The notes beneath the pieces are model-generated. The model was not told the origin of the DNA. It was given only the letters and a program-made list of their open reading frames with translations, and did not search any database. 64,000 nt of DNA from the NCBI GenBank assembly GCA_017617315.1, contig JAFZWM010000044.1, forward strand, positions 1 through 64,000. The letters run 5' to 3'. Each line of letters starts with the position of its first letter. The stretch's first letter is position 1. The stretch comes from Bacteroidaceae bacterium. Its GTDB lineage: Bacteria; Bacteroidota; Bacteroidia; Bacteroidales; Bacteroidaceae. Positions 36,001 to 44,037 of this stretch are shown piece by piece. Both the position numbers and the translations under genes were made by a program.

Positions 36001-36904
36001 CGGATACCTTAGATGCTTCCCGCTCTTCGTTCCGCAGGACAACACGAAATGCGTGGGCATCTTCTCGATAATCTATTCGGCAAAGCACCCGGGCAAGGGC
36101 GACGAGTTCCTTGTGAGCCTGCTTGTAAACTTCATGTCAACCATTCTGGCGCAGTCGGTAATCCGAATAAGCCAGCGCTTCCGCGACCTTGAGATGCTCG
36201 AGGACGAGAAACGCCGCGCCCAGCACGAGGAGAACATGCTCCACATACAGAATATGGTTATGGACAACTGCCTGAGCGCGATAAAGCACGAGACGATGTA
36301 CTATCCGAGCCGCATACGCATAATGGCCGAAAATGGAGCGGAAGCATCTGAAATAAAGGAGATTATACAATACTACAAGGAGGTGTTCGGCATATTGTGC
36401 CAATGTGCTTCGCGACAGCTTGAGCAGGTGCTCTTCAAGCGCACGACGGTAAGCGTTGGCGAGGTGTTCGCGGCTGCCCGAAAGTCGTTTGCGCGTATGC
36501 AGAAGAAGGCCGAATGTTGCCTTACTCTAAATATGCCAGAGCCGACGGATGCCTCGATAATTACCGACAAGCATCTGATAGCCTATCTTGTCGAGAACCT
36601 TCTGCAAGAAGCCTTCGCCTTTGGGCGCGACGGAGAGGTGGAACTTACGGCCCAGAAGACCGGAACAGGCTTTGTGCGCTTCTGCTTTACCGACAAACGC
36701 CGCCATTTCGACGAAAAATATCTTAACGAGATGTTTTATCCGTCGATGAATGGCGAGAAAATAAATTTAGAATATTTACTTTGCAAACAAATAATACGTG
36801 ATCATGATGAGTACACGGGCATAAGAGGATGCCGAATAGATGCCGAGCCATGTGAAGGCGGCGGCTTTACGGTATCGTTTGTGCTGCCCGAGTCTCGTTC
36901 TTAA
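33053..36904 (+). CDS. double sensor histidine-kinase-like protein (DUF5112/DUF5113 type)
   Basis: 1283 residues from ATG 33053, which gives a clean lipoprotein signal (LLSSC); the frame extends upstream across the promoter, which is not credible. Order: lipobox; helical periplasmic region (about 25-290); membrane helix (294-317); cytoplasmic part with an intact HATPase (577-690: TLAENARKYTPSGG, VKDSGIGIS, GHGFGLMNC); second hydrophobic stretch (about 697-713); second periplasmic part; membrane helix (about 855-877); cytoplasmic C-terminal half. The first half has no obvious phospho-His where an H box is expected; the second half has KHETMYYP (His1079) but a degenerate ATP-binding region. Upstream of a response regulator by 14 bases, its likely partner. 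Confidence 0.8.
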   Translation: MLKRNSYIVILMVVLSGLLSSCRQSKDDEALALNLKAQQCFRRMDFDNARALHEKAMRITDNELLRFGCEVGLMAVFERTSQNREFFDARNKAESHIRRIEEEMDGLTDEEKRRYYISKDIYHYVSSNYFHNQYQDTLSQREARQISPNFKLGDVATHDTIYYHEILDRLINARIAFEQEDYTQSISLCDSALQAINRHHLKYYPADSQHLLHLYSEQDSVSTEKIWLDNPDVHTVPEVLAQIREQASMSYAAMGLTKESYYNRNAYLDILDVIRQDKEWESRYEELNEANQRVTMIFVSAIVLVVIIVIICFIANDRWKKRNERRVENLRLTLELCHKIAVNISDDVSSGRELLDTVTEAVQGDFRKIFGFGFVLDVPGIDDEDDDAMPRWSELNLRLVGAERVGSDKKSLLRVVEKYFRWVLQSGADVLAISNNQRKTEAEKYIHEQHIAANKRQNLDKRACMSMVNGITPYLDRAINEVNKLQRNESDEVKKARYQYIIELIDKINEYNDIMASWVQLRKGEVSLNIDSFALQPLFSILSKARTNYAQKDITLTVSMTPAIVKADKALTLFMINTLAENARKYTPSGGHIEVYAEEADDYVEVSVKDSGIGISEEDCRKIIEEKVYDSSTIGIRKDADNTELSKNKGHGFGLMNCRGIIEKYKKTNQFFSVCQFGVESTLGKGSRFFFRLPKGVRKALMLAVVMLMSAPSFAKVSNDSVWKAKDSLLRKASAYSDTVYFCNVKGLHTDAIYYSSLAMRELNKYYRKFHKNSADTMSVDGNADRAEIKWWNEGFDTDYHVILDVRNETAIAALVLKEWDCYNANNQAYTKMYKLLGQDANLAEYCRKAQNKNTNTTIAMWLVLIAVLVALFSYYLLYFRHKVIYTLNLRQLLSINNTVMKTLVQHANVQDADYEVVAKNVVDSITYELNDLLPIHGFGLAIADSETNTLYYSITQEVVESELMKELMKRAFDTRQTVVSQSGYLRCFPLFVPQDNTKCVGIFSIIYSAKHPGKGDEFLVSLLVNFMSTILAQSVIRISQRFRDLEMLEDEKRRAQHEENMLHIQNMVMDNCLSAIKHETMYYPSRIRIMAENGAEASEIKEIIQYYKEVFGILCQCASRQLEQVLFKRTTVSVGEVFAAARKSFARMQKKAECCLTLNMPEPTDASIITDKHLIAYLVENLLQEAFAFGRDGEVELTAQKTGTGFVRFCFTDKRRHFDEKYLNEMFYPSMNGEKINLEYLLCKQIIRDHDEYTGIRGCRIDAEPCEGGGFTVSFVLPESRS

Positions 36905-36918
36905 AATTCTATAGAGAT

Positions 36919-37641
36919 ATGAACAATTTCAAAGTTGTAATAGTTGAGGACGTTAAGCTTGAGTTGAAGGGAACAGAAGAGATTTTCCGCAACGACATTC
37001 CCGAGGCGCAGGTGATGGGTGCTGCCATGACCGAGAAAGAGGTGTGGCCTCTGCTTCAGGAACATAATCCCGACCTTCTTCTGCTCGATTTGGGCTTGGG
37101 AGGCTCTACAACCGTAGGCGTGGAGATTTGTGCCAACGCGCGCGCCAAATATCCGCTCATGCACATCCTTATCTTTACGGGCGAGGTGCTTAACGAGAAG
37201 CTGTGGGTTGATGTGCTCAACGCAGGTGCCGACGGCATTATTCTGAAGAGCGGCGAGCTGCTTACGCGCGACGACGTGCAGAGCGTTATGGACGGCAAGA
37301 AGATGGTCTTCAACCAGCCGATACTCGAGAAGATTGTGGCTCGTTTCAAGCGTAGCGTGATAGCCGAACAACGCAAGCAGGAGAGTGTGATAAACTACGA
37401 CATCGACGAGTACGATGAGCGATTCCTCCGCCATCTGGCACTCGGCTACACAAAGGAGATGATAACTAACCTGAAGGGAATGCCATTCGGCGTCAAGTCG
37501 CTCGAAAAGCGTCAGAACGACCTTGTTGCGCGCCTCTTCGGACAAGGCGAGCGTACCGGCGTAAATGCCACCCGACTGGTAGTAAAGGCGTTGGAACTCG
37601 GCATCCTGAACATCGACAATCTTGAGCCTGACGATGAGTGA
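36919..37641 (+). CDS. response regulator with LuxR-like output (DUF5932 type)
   Basis: 240 residues. Receiver domain (1-130): acidic VVIVEDVKLE, phospho-acceptor Asp in LLLLDLGLGG, Thr in LIFTGEV, Lys in ILKSGE. The C-terminal part (about 155-240: FLRHLALGYTKEMI, VKSLEKRQNDLVARLF) is a LuxR/NarL-like helix-turn-helix of the kind named DUF5932 in Bacteroidetes. Probable cognate regulator of the upstream double sensor. Its end overlaps the following membrane-protein gene by eight bases. Confidence 0.85.
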   Translation: MNNFKVVIVEDVKLELKGTEEIFRNDIPEAQVMGAAMTEKEVWPLLQEHNPDLLLLDLGLGGSTTVGVEICANARAKYPLMHILIFTGEVLNEKLWVDVLNAGADGIILKSGELLTRDDVQSVMDGKKMVFNQPILEKIVARFKRSVIAEQRKQESVINYDIDEYDERFLRHLALGYTKEMITNLKGMPFGVKSLEKRQNDLVARLFGQGERTGVNATRLVVKALELGILNIDNLEPDDE

Positions 37642-38389
37642 CAAGCGGTTGGCATATCAGCAATGGATTTCGGGCGAGCGCGGTTTTAAGAGATGGCTGC
37701 TCGTCTACATAAGGCGGTACATCCTGCTGCTGCCCGTGGTTCTGCTTGTCCTTTTGGCTTTGGTGTATGTCTACTCGTGGTTCTGCAGTTTCTACAACCC
37801 GTCGGTTCGCAGTCTGCTAAGTGCCGAGGGCGTGAGATGGAGTCTGCACAACGGCGTAAGGAACTTTACCAATGCGCCCATGGCAAAGGTCTTGCTTCTG
37901 CTCATCAGCCTTGGACTGTTGTGGCGGTCGCGCCTGCTTACCATGTTCTACCGCCTTTTCCATCGCAAGTCGGTAACGTTGAAGCAACGCCGCGCTTTGG
38001 GACTGGCTTTCTCTGTATTGGCTGTATATGTTGTCTTTCTGCTTGTGAGTCTGGCTGTTCCGCACTCTATCATGCTGAGCGTCAGGGGAACGGTTGAGGG
38101 CAGTCCGTTTGTCGACGGATTGTTTATGTTCGTTATTCTTGGCATAGCGTTGCTGGGCACGACATACGGAATATCGTCGGGTGCATACCGCAATCATGTA
38201 GACTGGATTGAGGGAGCGGGAAGTCTGCTCTCGCGAACCGTCTCGTACTTTATTACGGCTTTCATCTTTTCCGAGCTGATAGCGTGTTCCCTCTATACGC
38301 AATGTGATTCGCTTATGCCTTTGTGCAACTTCTTTATGCGCTACGAAGACTGGGTTTATTATGCCATGCTCGTGCTGTTTGTAATTTAA
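37634..38389 (+). CDS. integral membrane protein, part of the sensor operon
   Basis: 251 residues from ATG 37634, overlapping the response-regulator stop. About six hydrophobic helices (LLLPVVLLVLLALVYVYSW, ALGLAFSVLAVYVVFLLVSL, FVDGLFMFVILGIALLGTTY and others) joined by basic loops. I recognise no family. Overlap with the regulator suggests shared expression and perhaps a role in signal input to the sensor. Confidence 0.75.
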   Translation: MSDKRLAYQQWISGERGFKRWLLVYIRRYILLLPVVLLVLLALVYVYSWFCSFYNPSVRSLLSAEGVRWSLHNGVRNFTNAPMAKVLLLLISLGLLWRSRLLTMFYRLFHRKSVTLKQRRALGLAFSVLAVYVVFLLVSLAVPHSIMLSVRGTVEGSPFVDGLFMFVILGIALLGTTYGISSGAYRNHVDWIEGAGSLLSRTVSYFITAFIFSELIACSLYTQCDSLMPLCNFFMRYEDWVYYAMLVLFVI

Positions 38390-38402
38390 AGCAATTGACA
38401 AT

Positions 38403-38704
38403 GTTTTAATTTGAAAATTGAAAATTGAGAAAGTTGAAAAAACTGAATTCATAATTCAAAATTCATAATTGACAATTGACAGTTGACAATGTTTTGAATT
38501 CAAAATTCAAAATTCATAATTCAAAATTCATAATTCATAATTGGCGGTTGGCTTTCTTTATTCATAAACTACCCTTCGAAAAATAACTGTAACAACTGTA
38601 ACTGTAACGTTTTTTGAGTTGAAAGTTGAGAATTGAAAATTGAAAAATCATAATTTTTTGAATTGTCAATTGTGCATTGTCAATTGTCAGTTGCCAAGCC
38701 ATGG
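38403..38704. repeat. low-complexity repeats plus a 76-bp dispersed unit
   Basis: TTGAAAATTGA, TTCATAATTCAAAATTCA and TTGACAATTGACAATG units fill this gene-free gap. Within it, 38534-38609 is a 76-bp unit that recurs at 46846-46921 with four differences. Confidence 0.8.
38534..38609 (+). repeat. 76-bp dispersed repeat, copy 1
   Basis: Runs from TTCATAATTGGCGGTTGGC to the TAACTG-rich end (AACTGTAACAACTGTAACTG at 38585). 72 of 76 positions match 46846-46921. Confidence 0.85.
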
Positions 38705-39721
38705 TTATAATGTCTTATGTTTGTTTTTTAGCAGGGGTTTGCCTTGGGTGATTGTTATGCTTATTGAGTCGGCTTTTAGAGTGCCGTCGCCTTTGAAGGT
38801 CAGACTTGCAATCATCGATTCTTTTGACTTCGGGTTCTTTTGGTCGAACACGAAGTTGCCGATGCTGTAATATACAGGCATTCGTCCGATGGTGTCGACA
38901 GGTTGCAGCACATGCGGATGATGCCCCACGACGGCAGCCACTCCGGCTTCGGAGAGCTTGTGTGCAAGAGCCTTCTGGCGAATGCTTGGGTATGGCTGGA
39001 ACTCAACACCCCAATGCAGCACCACTACTATGTGCGTGTCGGAATGATGGCGTTTGTAGTCATTTATGGCATCGAGCAGCTCGTCTTCCGTAGGTTGGGC
39101 TATGCCCGGCTTGTCGTCGATTCTGCACCAGTTTTCGATTGTGAGCGTTGTGGCGTTGAATATTGCCACCTTGATGCCGTCTTTCTCTATTTCCGCAGGC
39201 GTCATCTGCTGTCCGGGGTTGCAGCCGTAGCCCAACGGCTCTATGCCGGCTTCGGTAAGGTGTTGCGCCGTGGCCTGAAGTCCGCGTCTGCCTTGGTCGT
39301 TGGTGTGGTTGTTTGCCATGGCTGCGTGTGTTATTCCTGTCTTACGGAGGTCTTTTGCCCATCGTGCATCAGCCCTGAAGATGTACTTTTTGTTTACGGG
39401 CGAGATGGTATCGGTAAGGGGACATTCGAGATTGACGACTACGGCGTCGGCTTGGCGGAAAAGGGGTGCAACATCGTCGAAGATATAGTCTATGCCTTTG
39501 TGCTCAGCCATGTGGCGTACTCCGCGGTCGAGCAACACGTCGCCGGTAAACATTATGGTAAGCGAGGACTGGTCTGCTGCGGGGGGGGTACATGATAGCA
39601 GGGCTATTAGAATTGACAATTGACAAATCTTTTGAATTGACAATTTTTTTAAGTTGAAAATTGAAAGTTGAAAATTGAAAATTCTTTTGAATTGAAAATT
39701 TTTTAGTTGAGAATTCTTCAT
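38705..39721 (-). CDS. CapA-family (PGA_cap) lipoprotein
   Basis: 338 residues from ATG 39721, with a lipobox IALLSC (Cys44). The body matches the PGA_cap metallophosphoesterase-like fold: FTGDVLLDRGVR, DAVVVNLECPLTD, MANNHTNDQG, VVVLHWGVEF, GHHPHVLQPV. In Bacillus, CapA takes part in polyglutamate capsule export; in Bacteroidetes the role is unknown. The first 30 residues are encoded by the TTGAAAATTG-type repeat that fills the upstream gap, so the true start is uncertain (a TTG nearer the lipobox, or the ATG used here). The repeat-derived frame continues open to 39883. Confidence 0.8.
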   Translation of the reverse strand: MKNSQLKNFQFKRIFNFQLSIFNLKKLSIQKICQLSILIALLSCTPPAADQSSLTIMFTGDVLLDRGVRHMAEHKGIDYIFDDVAPLFRQADAVVVNLECPLTDTISPVNKKYIFRADARWAKDLRKTGITHAAMANNHTNDQGRRGLQATAQHLTEAGIEPLGYGCNPGQQMTPAEIEKDGIKVAIFNATTLTIENWCRIDDKPGIAQPTEDELLDAINDYKRHHSDTHIVVVLHWGVEFQPYPSIRQKALAHKLSEAGVAAVVGHHPHVLQPVDTIGRMPVYYSIGNFVFDQKNPKSKESMIASLTFKGDGTLKADSISITITQGKPLLKNKHKTL

Positions 39722-40146
39722 AATTGACAATTTTAACTTGAAAGTTGAGAGTTGAAATTTGAAAATTCTTAACAATTCACAATTGACAATGGACAATTGA
39801 CAATGAGAACTTGAAAGTTGAGAATTGAAAATTCTTTTGATTTTTGAAAATTTAAAAAATGATGGGGAATTCATAATTGACAATTTCTTAGTTGAGAATT
39901 GAAATTTGAAAGTTGAAAAGAACTTAATAGAGAATTGGATTGGTTTACCTCTTCTACAGAACGACTCTTTCTTGCAATAAAGGTGAGAATCTGTCTTGGA
40001 TTGCTATTGTTTTTCTTTACCAATTTGCTTTTTATACGGCTATGCCGTAATCTTTTGCAAACTTAGAAAAAGTTGAGAATTGAAAGTCTTTTTTTTCAAC
40101 TTTCAATTCTCAAATCTCTAAGTTTCAATTCTCAATTTTCAACTTT
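39722..40146. repeat. repeat-filled gene-free interval
   Basis: Mostly TTGAAAATTG/CATAATTGACAATT units (39600-39930 and 40070-40140), with about 120 bases of unique sequence between (39940-40065). No gene seen. Confidence 0.7.
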
Positions 40147-42576
40147 TTAGCAGCCGGAACTGTAGAATGTTTCTTCGTTTTCCTTTATTTTTTTGTTGAT
40201 GATGAGGGGCTGCATCCATACAGGACGTGCCGGAACATCGTCCTTTTCGAGTCGCTTCTGCCATTCCTCGTCGGTATAGCGTTTGTCGAGCGGATTGACG
40301 AACTCGTAATAGCTGAACGTTGCTCCTCTTGTAAGGAATATCTTTCCGTTGATAACCACGTTTACATATATGATGTCGGCTGTTCCTGTTGCTTCTTCAA
40401 GTATGCCGCCTTTCTGGCAGCCAAGTACGCTACGCGTGAAGACATCTGCCACGAGAGCTACGGAGCGGTCTGCTCCCTTCACCTCGTCCCAACTGCCAAG
40501 GTTCGAATCGGGGTCTATAACGCTTAGGGTGAACCATTCCAGCGAGCTGCCCATGTGCCTTATTGTTGAGTATTCTTCTTCGCTTAGCATCTTGCCGTCA
40601 AGCTCTTTCTTCGATACCTTGATACAGAAGTCCATATAGTCGTCGAGGGTTGAGGTACGGCTTTTTAGGGACTCGCTCATAAGTCCGTTTTTATTCAGGA
40701 GCGACGACGTAAGGCTGAGCATTTCCTTCATCTTCTGCCAGAAGGCAAGGTTTGGCTCTACATATCCTACGCGTATAGGATCCGGGAATTCGCCTCCGCC
40801 GCCACATTCTGCGCAGATAGGCTGCTCGGCATACAGAATGGCATCGTGCTTGAGTTCAGCCCACGATGCGAGCCCTGTGTTGAGGTTCTTGCGCTTCCAC
40901 GATGGGGTCTTCATGTAGTCGGGATAGTCCTTGTTTGGCTTCTGGAGCGCCACAAGACATTCCATCCACTTGTTGTACATCGACTTGTCCCAGTCGGCAA
41001 ACGCCGCCATCTTTGCCTTCATCTTCGTCATCTCGTTGGTGTAGCCCTTCCAGTTGTCGGCATCTTGGTAGTATTCCTCGTTTATCTTGTCGGCAGCATC
41101 TACGCCGAAGGCCGAGAACACGTGAAGTCCGCGAGGGAACGCCACTTTTGAGTTTGGCTTCTCGTCGAACATACGACTTAGTATATATCCGTCGGGCATG
41201 TATCTCTGCGGCATGAAGTTAACCTTGTTCTCGCAGCCATCCTCGGCAATCTTTGATGTTATGCGGTTGCGTGTCTTGAAGAGCGTCGACAGGCGTGCGT
41301 TGATGTCCTTCAGGGTTGCGGCATCCGTAATTTTATCGGGCGATGAAATGTTCTTTGAGGCGAGATGTTCGGCAACATCTATGATTGCCACGTTGTCGGG
41401 TTCGCCCATAAGGAAGTCGAGAGTCTTGTAAACGCTCAGACCCTCTTTTGCCACGCTACGGTCTATGTGGTTCAGCAGATATGCCATCATGGTGGCCTGC
41501 TTTACCGCCTGCTTCTGTTCGCTACAGAAGGTGAAGGTCTGTAGCCACATCATGCTTCTGAAATAGCGTTTCGATTCCTCGCTACGGGTATAGTGTCCGC
41601 GCGGCTTGAAGAGGTCGTACTGGAAATTTATGTTCTTGCCCATCATTGGCGACATGGTTGCCTTCTCATTGAAAATGTTGGTTATTTCAAGTCCGGCCTT
41701 AGATGCGTACGACTCTGGCACATCTGGCTGCTTGCCCGTAAGCAGTCCGTTGGCTACCGCGAAATATGCTGCGTTGAACTCGGCAAGGTCTTTTATCTCG
41801 GCGTCGTCCGTGCCTTTGGCAATCTCCAGGGCCTTGTGGTACATGGCTTCGTTAAGAGCCTTTATGCGCGGAATAAACATATTTTTCTCCAACGATTTCA
41901 GCACATACGAGAAGTACATGTGGTATGCCTGAAGAAACACATCGGTTGTGATGTAGTTTGGCATGCTGGTGTATTCATTCTGCTCGTAGATGTTGAAGAG
42001 CTGCTCGTTGTTTGTTGGTACGATTGCAAAGTTGTGATGCGCCAGATGGCCAAGGAGCGGCTTGCCCATGTCGTCCATTTGGAACATGTTTACCGTCATG
42101 GCTGGGTTGGCGAGTTTCAGTCCGTCAACATCCGTCATCTGTAGTTTTTTCAGTTCGGCAATGCGCTTGTCTATGCGTTTAATGAACTCATTCTCTTCCT
42201 TGGAAAGGGTGACTTTGTTAAAGTCGGTGAGGGCGTTGTAGTCGTGCTCTTCCAGATATTTGTAGCAGCGTTTTTCGTACCACTTCGTCTTTTGGCAGAA
42301 GAATTGGTTGATGTCCTCTTCCATAAACCAAACGCCTCTGAGGGCATACGGATAGTGGCGCAGCAGACGCAGTTCCATCATCGTCATGTCGCTTATGTCC
42401 ATATTAAGGTCGATTCTCTTGGGCAACAGTTTGCTGGTAACAAGGAACGAGTGAGGATTGAATTTCACGTTGACAGCCTGGCTGATGTTGTCTTCAATCT
42501 TGTCTTGCTTCTTGTTTTTCTGTGAACAAGACGCAAAGAGAAGGACTGTTGTGGCTAAAATCAGTATTTTCTTCAT
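40147..42576 (-). CDS. DUF3160 lipoprotein
   Basis: 809 residues with lipobox LFASC (Cys17). The body matches the DUF3160 family of large envelope proteins: NYITTDVFLQAYHMYFSYVL, AYFAVANGLLTG, PRGHYTRSEESKRYFRSMMW, FPRGLHVFSAFG. No catalytic motif is recognised. A Cys pair in ICAECGGGGEFPDP and a C-terminal SSGC are notable. Downstream partner of the small lipoprotein gene at 42592-43149 (15-base gap), so likely one transcript. Confidence 0.85.
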   Translation of the reverse strand: MKKILILATTVLLFASCSQKNKKQDKIEDNISQAVNVKFNPHSFLVTSKLLPKRIDLNMDISDMTMMELRLLRHYPYALRGVWFMEEDINQFFCQKTKWYEKRCYKYLEEHDYNALTDFNKVTLSKEENEFIKRIDKRIAELKKLQMTDVDGLKLANPAMTVNMFQMDDMGKPLLGHLAHHNFAIVPTNNEQLFNIYEQNEYTSMPNYITTDVFLQAYHMYFSYVLKSLEKNMFIPRIKALNEAMYHKALEIAKGTDDAEIKDLAEFNAAYFAVANGLLTGKQPDVPESYASKAGLEITNIFNEKATMSPMMGKNINFQYDLFKPRGHYTRSEESKRYFRSMMWLQTFTFCSEQKQAVKQATMMAYLLNHIDRSVAKEGLSVYKTLDFLMGEPDNVAIIDVAEHLASKNISSPDKITDAATLKDINARLSTLFKTRNRITSKIAEDGCENKVNFMPQRYMPDGYILSRMFDEKPNSKVAFPRGLHVFSAFGVDAADKINEEYYQDADNWKGYTNEMTKMKAKMAAFADWDKSMYNKWMECLVALQKPNKDYPDYMKTPSWKRKNLNTGLASWAELKHDAILYAEQPICAECGGGGEFPDPIRVGYVEPNLAFWQKMKEMLSLTSSLLNKNGLMSESLKSRTSTLDDYMDFCIKVSKKELDGKMLSEEEYSTIRHMGSSLEWFTLSVIDPDSNLGSWDEVKGADRSVALVADVFTRSVLGCQKGGILEEATGTADIIYVNVVINGKIFLTRGATFSYYEFVNPLDKRYTDEEWQKRLEKDDVPARPVWMQPLIINKKIKENEETFYSSGC

Positions 42577-42591
42577 ATTACGATTTGTTGT

Positions 42592-43149
42592 TTAGTTCTT
42601 TATATATCGCATGAATTTAAGTCCGAATCCATGCTGACGGTAAAGCGCCTCGATGGTGTCGCCGTTTGCTTTGCGCTCCCAAGTGTGTATTATGTTGGGC
42701 GTGGTGTCGGTCTCGACCTTGAAGTCGATGAGGGGGCATCCGACCCTCGAGCCGAGCCATAGCGGACGTATGTGTTTGCCCTTGTACAGATGGAAGATGA
42801 ACAGACGTTTGTCCTTCTCCTTTCGGTATCGGGTAGACTTTATTGGGCCTACAAGCAGCTCGGGCAGACTGTCGCCCGTTACGTCGCCGCAGGCAAAGCG
42901 GTATACCGGGTAGTTGAGCGCCCATGAGCTTAGGATGCTGTCGTTTCTTGTGTGTTCAAGACGGCTGGTAGAGTCGGTTACGGCAACAAGCCTTAGCACG
43001 CCCTCGCCCCAGGCGCAGCGGTAGCGGTATGTTGCTGAGTCTTCCTGTACCAACGAGTATTCAGTTGTCTTAGGCTTTGAACATGCCCCCAAGAGGCACA
43101 TGGTACACAATGTTATTGTAAGCCAGTCTGGCAAATGTATTTTTTTCAT
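42592..43149 (-). CDS. small lipoprotein, VCBS/FG-GAP-like
   Basis: 185 residues from ATG 43149, where a lipoprotein signal begins (lipobox LLGAC); the frame remains open upstream through Pro/Lys-rich nonsense. YRFACGDVTGDSLPELLVG resembles a single VCBS/FG-GAP calcium-binding-type repeat (DVTGDSLPEL). The protein is otherwise unrecognised, with a basic middle (YRKEKDKRLFIFHLYKGK). First gene of a two-gene unit with the DUF3160 lipoprotein. Confidence 0.7.
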   Translation of the reverse strand: MKKIHLPDWLTITLCTMCLLGACSKPKTTEYSLVQEDSATYRYRCAWGEGVLRLVAVTDSTSRLEHTRNDSILSSWALNYPVYRFACGDVTGDSLPELLVGPIKSTRYRKEKDKRLFIFHLYKGKHIRPLWLGSRVGCPLIDFKVETDTTPNIIHTWERKANGDTIEALYRQHGFGLKFMRYIKN

Positions 43150-43529
43150 TATCGAATACAAAGGAAGTATTTTTTTTGTTATAGCAAAAGTTTTTTGGGG
43201 GAAATCTTGTTTTTTGGGGGGAGGGCGCTTTCTCTGATTGTGCTTCTTTTTTTTGCTTTTGGGGGTATAGTGTGGCGCGGCAGATGGGGGGACACTTGGG
43301 GGGCTGATGGCGATATGCTCTTTTTCCGAAGGCTGTTTTGGGGGGTACATTATGATGAAACGCTTTCGGGGGGCTTTTAGGTTGATACGGGGAGGGGGAC
43401 TTGTTTTTTATGCCGAACTTGCGTATTATAACGAAAGGGCGGATAGCAAAATAATCCCCGTTTCTTTTAGAGAAACGGGGATTATTTGTCGTGGCAAACG
43501 ACTTTGCTTTTTCCTTTGCGGGCATTATG
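43150..43529. other. gene-free interval with clustered G-runs and a terminator
   Basis: On the plus strand at least seven runs of five or six G occur between 43195 and 43375, followed by the hairpin at 43450. The ORFs through it are Pro/Lys-rich artefacts of these runs. It lies directly upstream of the small lipoprotein gene. Confidence 0.7.
43450..43486 (-). terminator. strong terminator of the 44718-43530 unit
   Basis: Perfect 16-bp stem AATAATCCCCGTTTCT / AGAAACGGGGATTATT with a 5-base loop; T-rich on the minus-strand exit side. Confidence 0.85.
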
Positions 43530-44036
43530 CTACAATTTGTATATTCTTTTTATCCAACGTTTAGAACTTTCCATACCCCATTGGATATGCCATTTTCTGC
43601 CATTAGTCTTGTCTATCAGAATAAATTGGTATATGTTTTTTGTAGGGTATAGTTCGAAACTACCTGAACCGTATCCCATACCGTATGTAAGGTCTTCGGT
43701 ATTAATATCGATGGAGTATTCTTTGTCTTGATCCAAAGACCATTGAACTTGTTCTATCATGCCAGTCTTTGTGTCTAACTGCAACATTGTGTAGATATTT
43801 TCAGTTGGGTATAGTTTGTATCGTTGTTTCAACGAATTGGTGATTTCAATCTGCTCAAGCCAAGCGTTGTTGACTTGAAGCAGACTGTCTATTTTTTTCA
43901 AAGCAGAATTTTGCTTTGTTGTCTGGACATTAGTTCTCGCTTGAGTGTTTGTCTTTGCTTGAGCATTTGTTTTTGCCTGTGCAAGACAAATTGTTCCATA
44001 TAGCAGCATAGTGGCGAGTGTGACTAATATCTTCAT
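43530..44036 (-). CDS. secreted protein with two repeat motifs
   Basis: 168 residues from ATG 44036, with a signal peptide ending near CLAQ. Right after it are three near-tandem six-residue repeats (QAKTNA, QAKTNT, QARTNV). Then two copies of a beta-like unit: KLYPTENIYTMLQLDTKTG...VQWSLD and ELYPTKNIYQFILIDKTNG...IQWGME. Family unknown; the unit resembles small beta-meander repeats. Second gene after the membrane protein at 44038, one base apart. Confidence 0.75.
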   Translation of the reverse strand: MKILVTLATMLLYGTICLAQAKTNAQAKTNTQARTNVQTTKQNSALKKIDSLLQVNNAWLEQIEITNSLKQRYKLYPTENIYTMLQLDTKTGMIEQVQWSLDQDKEYSIDINTEDLTYGMGYGSGSFELYPTKNIYQFILIDKTNGRKWHIQWGMESSKRWIKRIYKL

Positions 44037-44037
44037 T

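Noticed and set aside
39722..39883. Extended N-terminus of the CapA-like protein to 39883
   Set aside because: The extension is translated repeat DNA ahead of the lipoprotein signal; a start at or after 39721 is more plausible.
43070..43525. 151-codon minus ORF through the G-run region
   Set aside because: Pro/Lys-rich text created by C runs; it overlaps the lipoprotein start in another frame and has no features.
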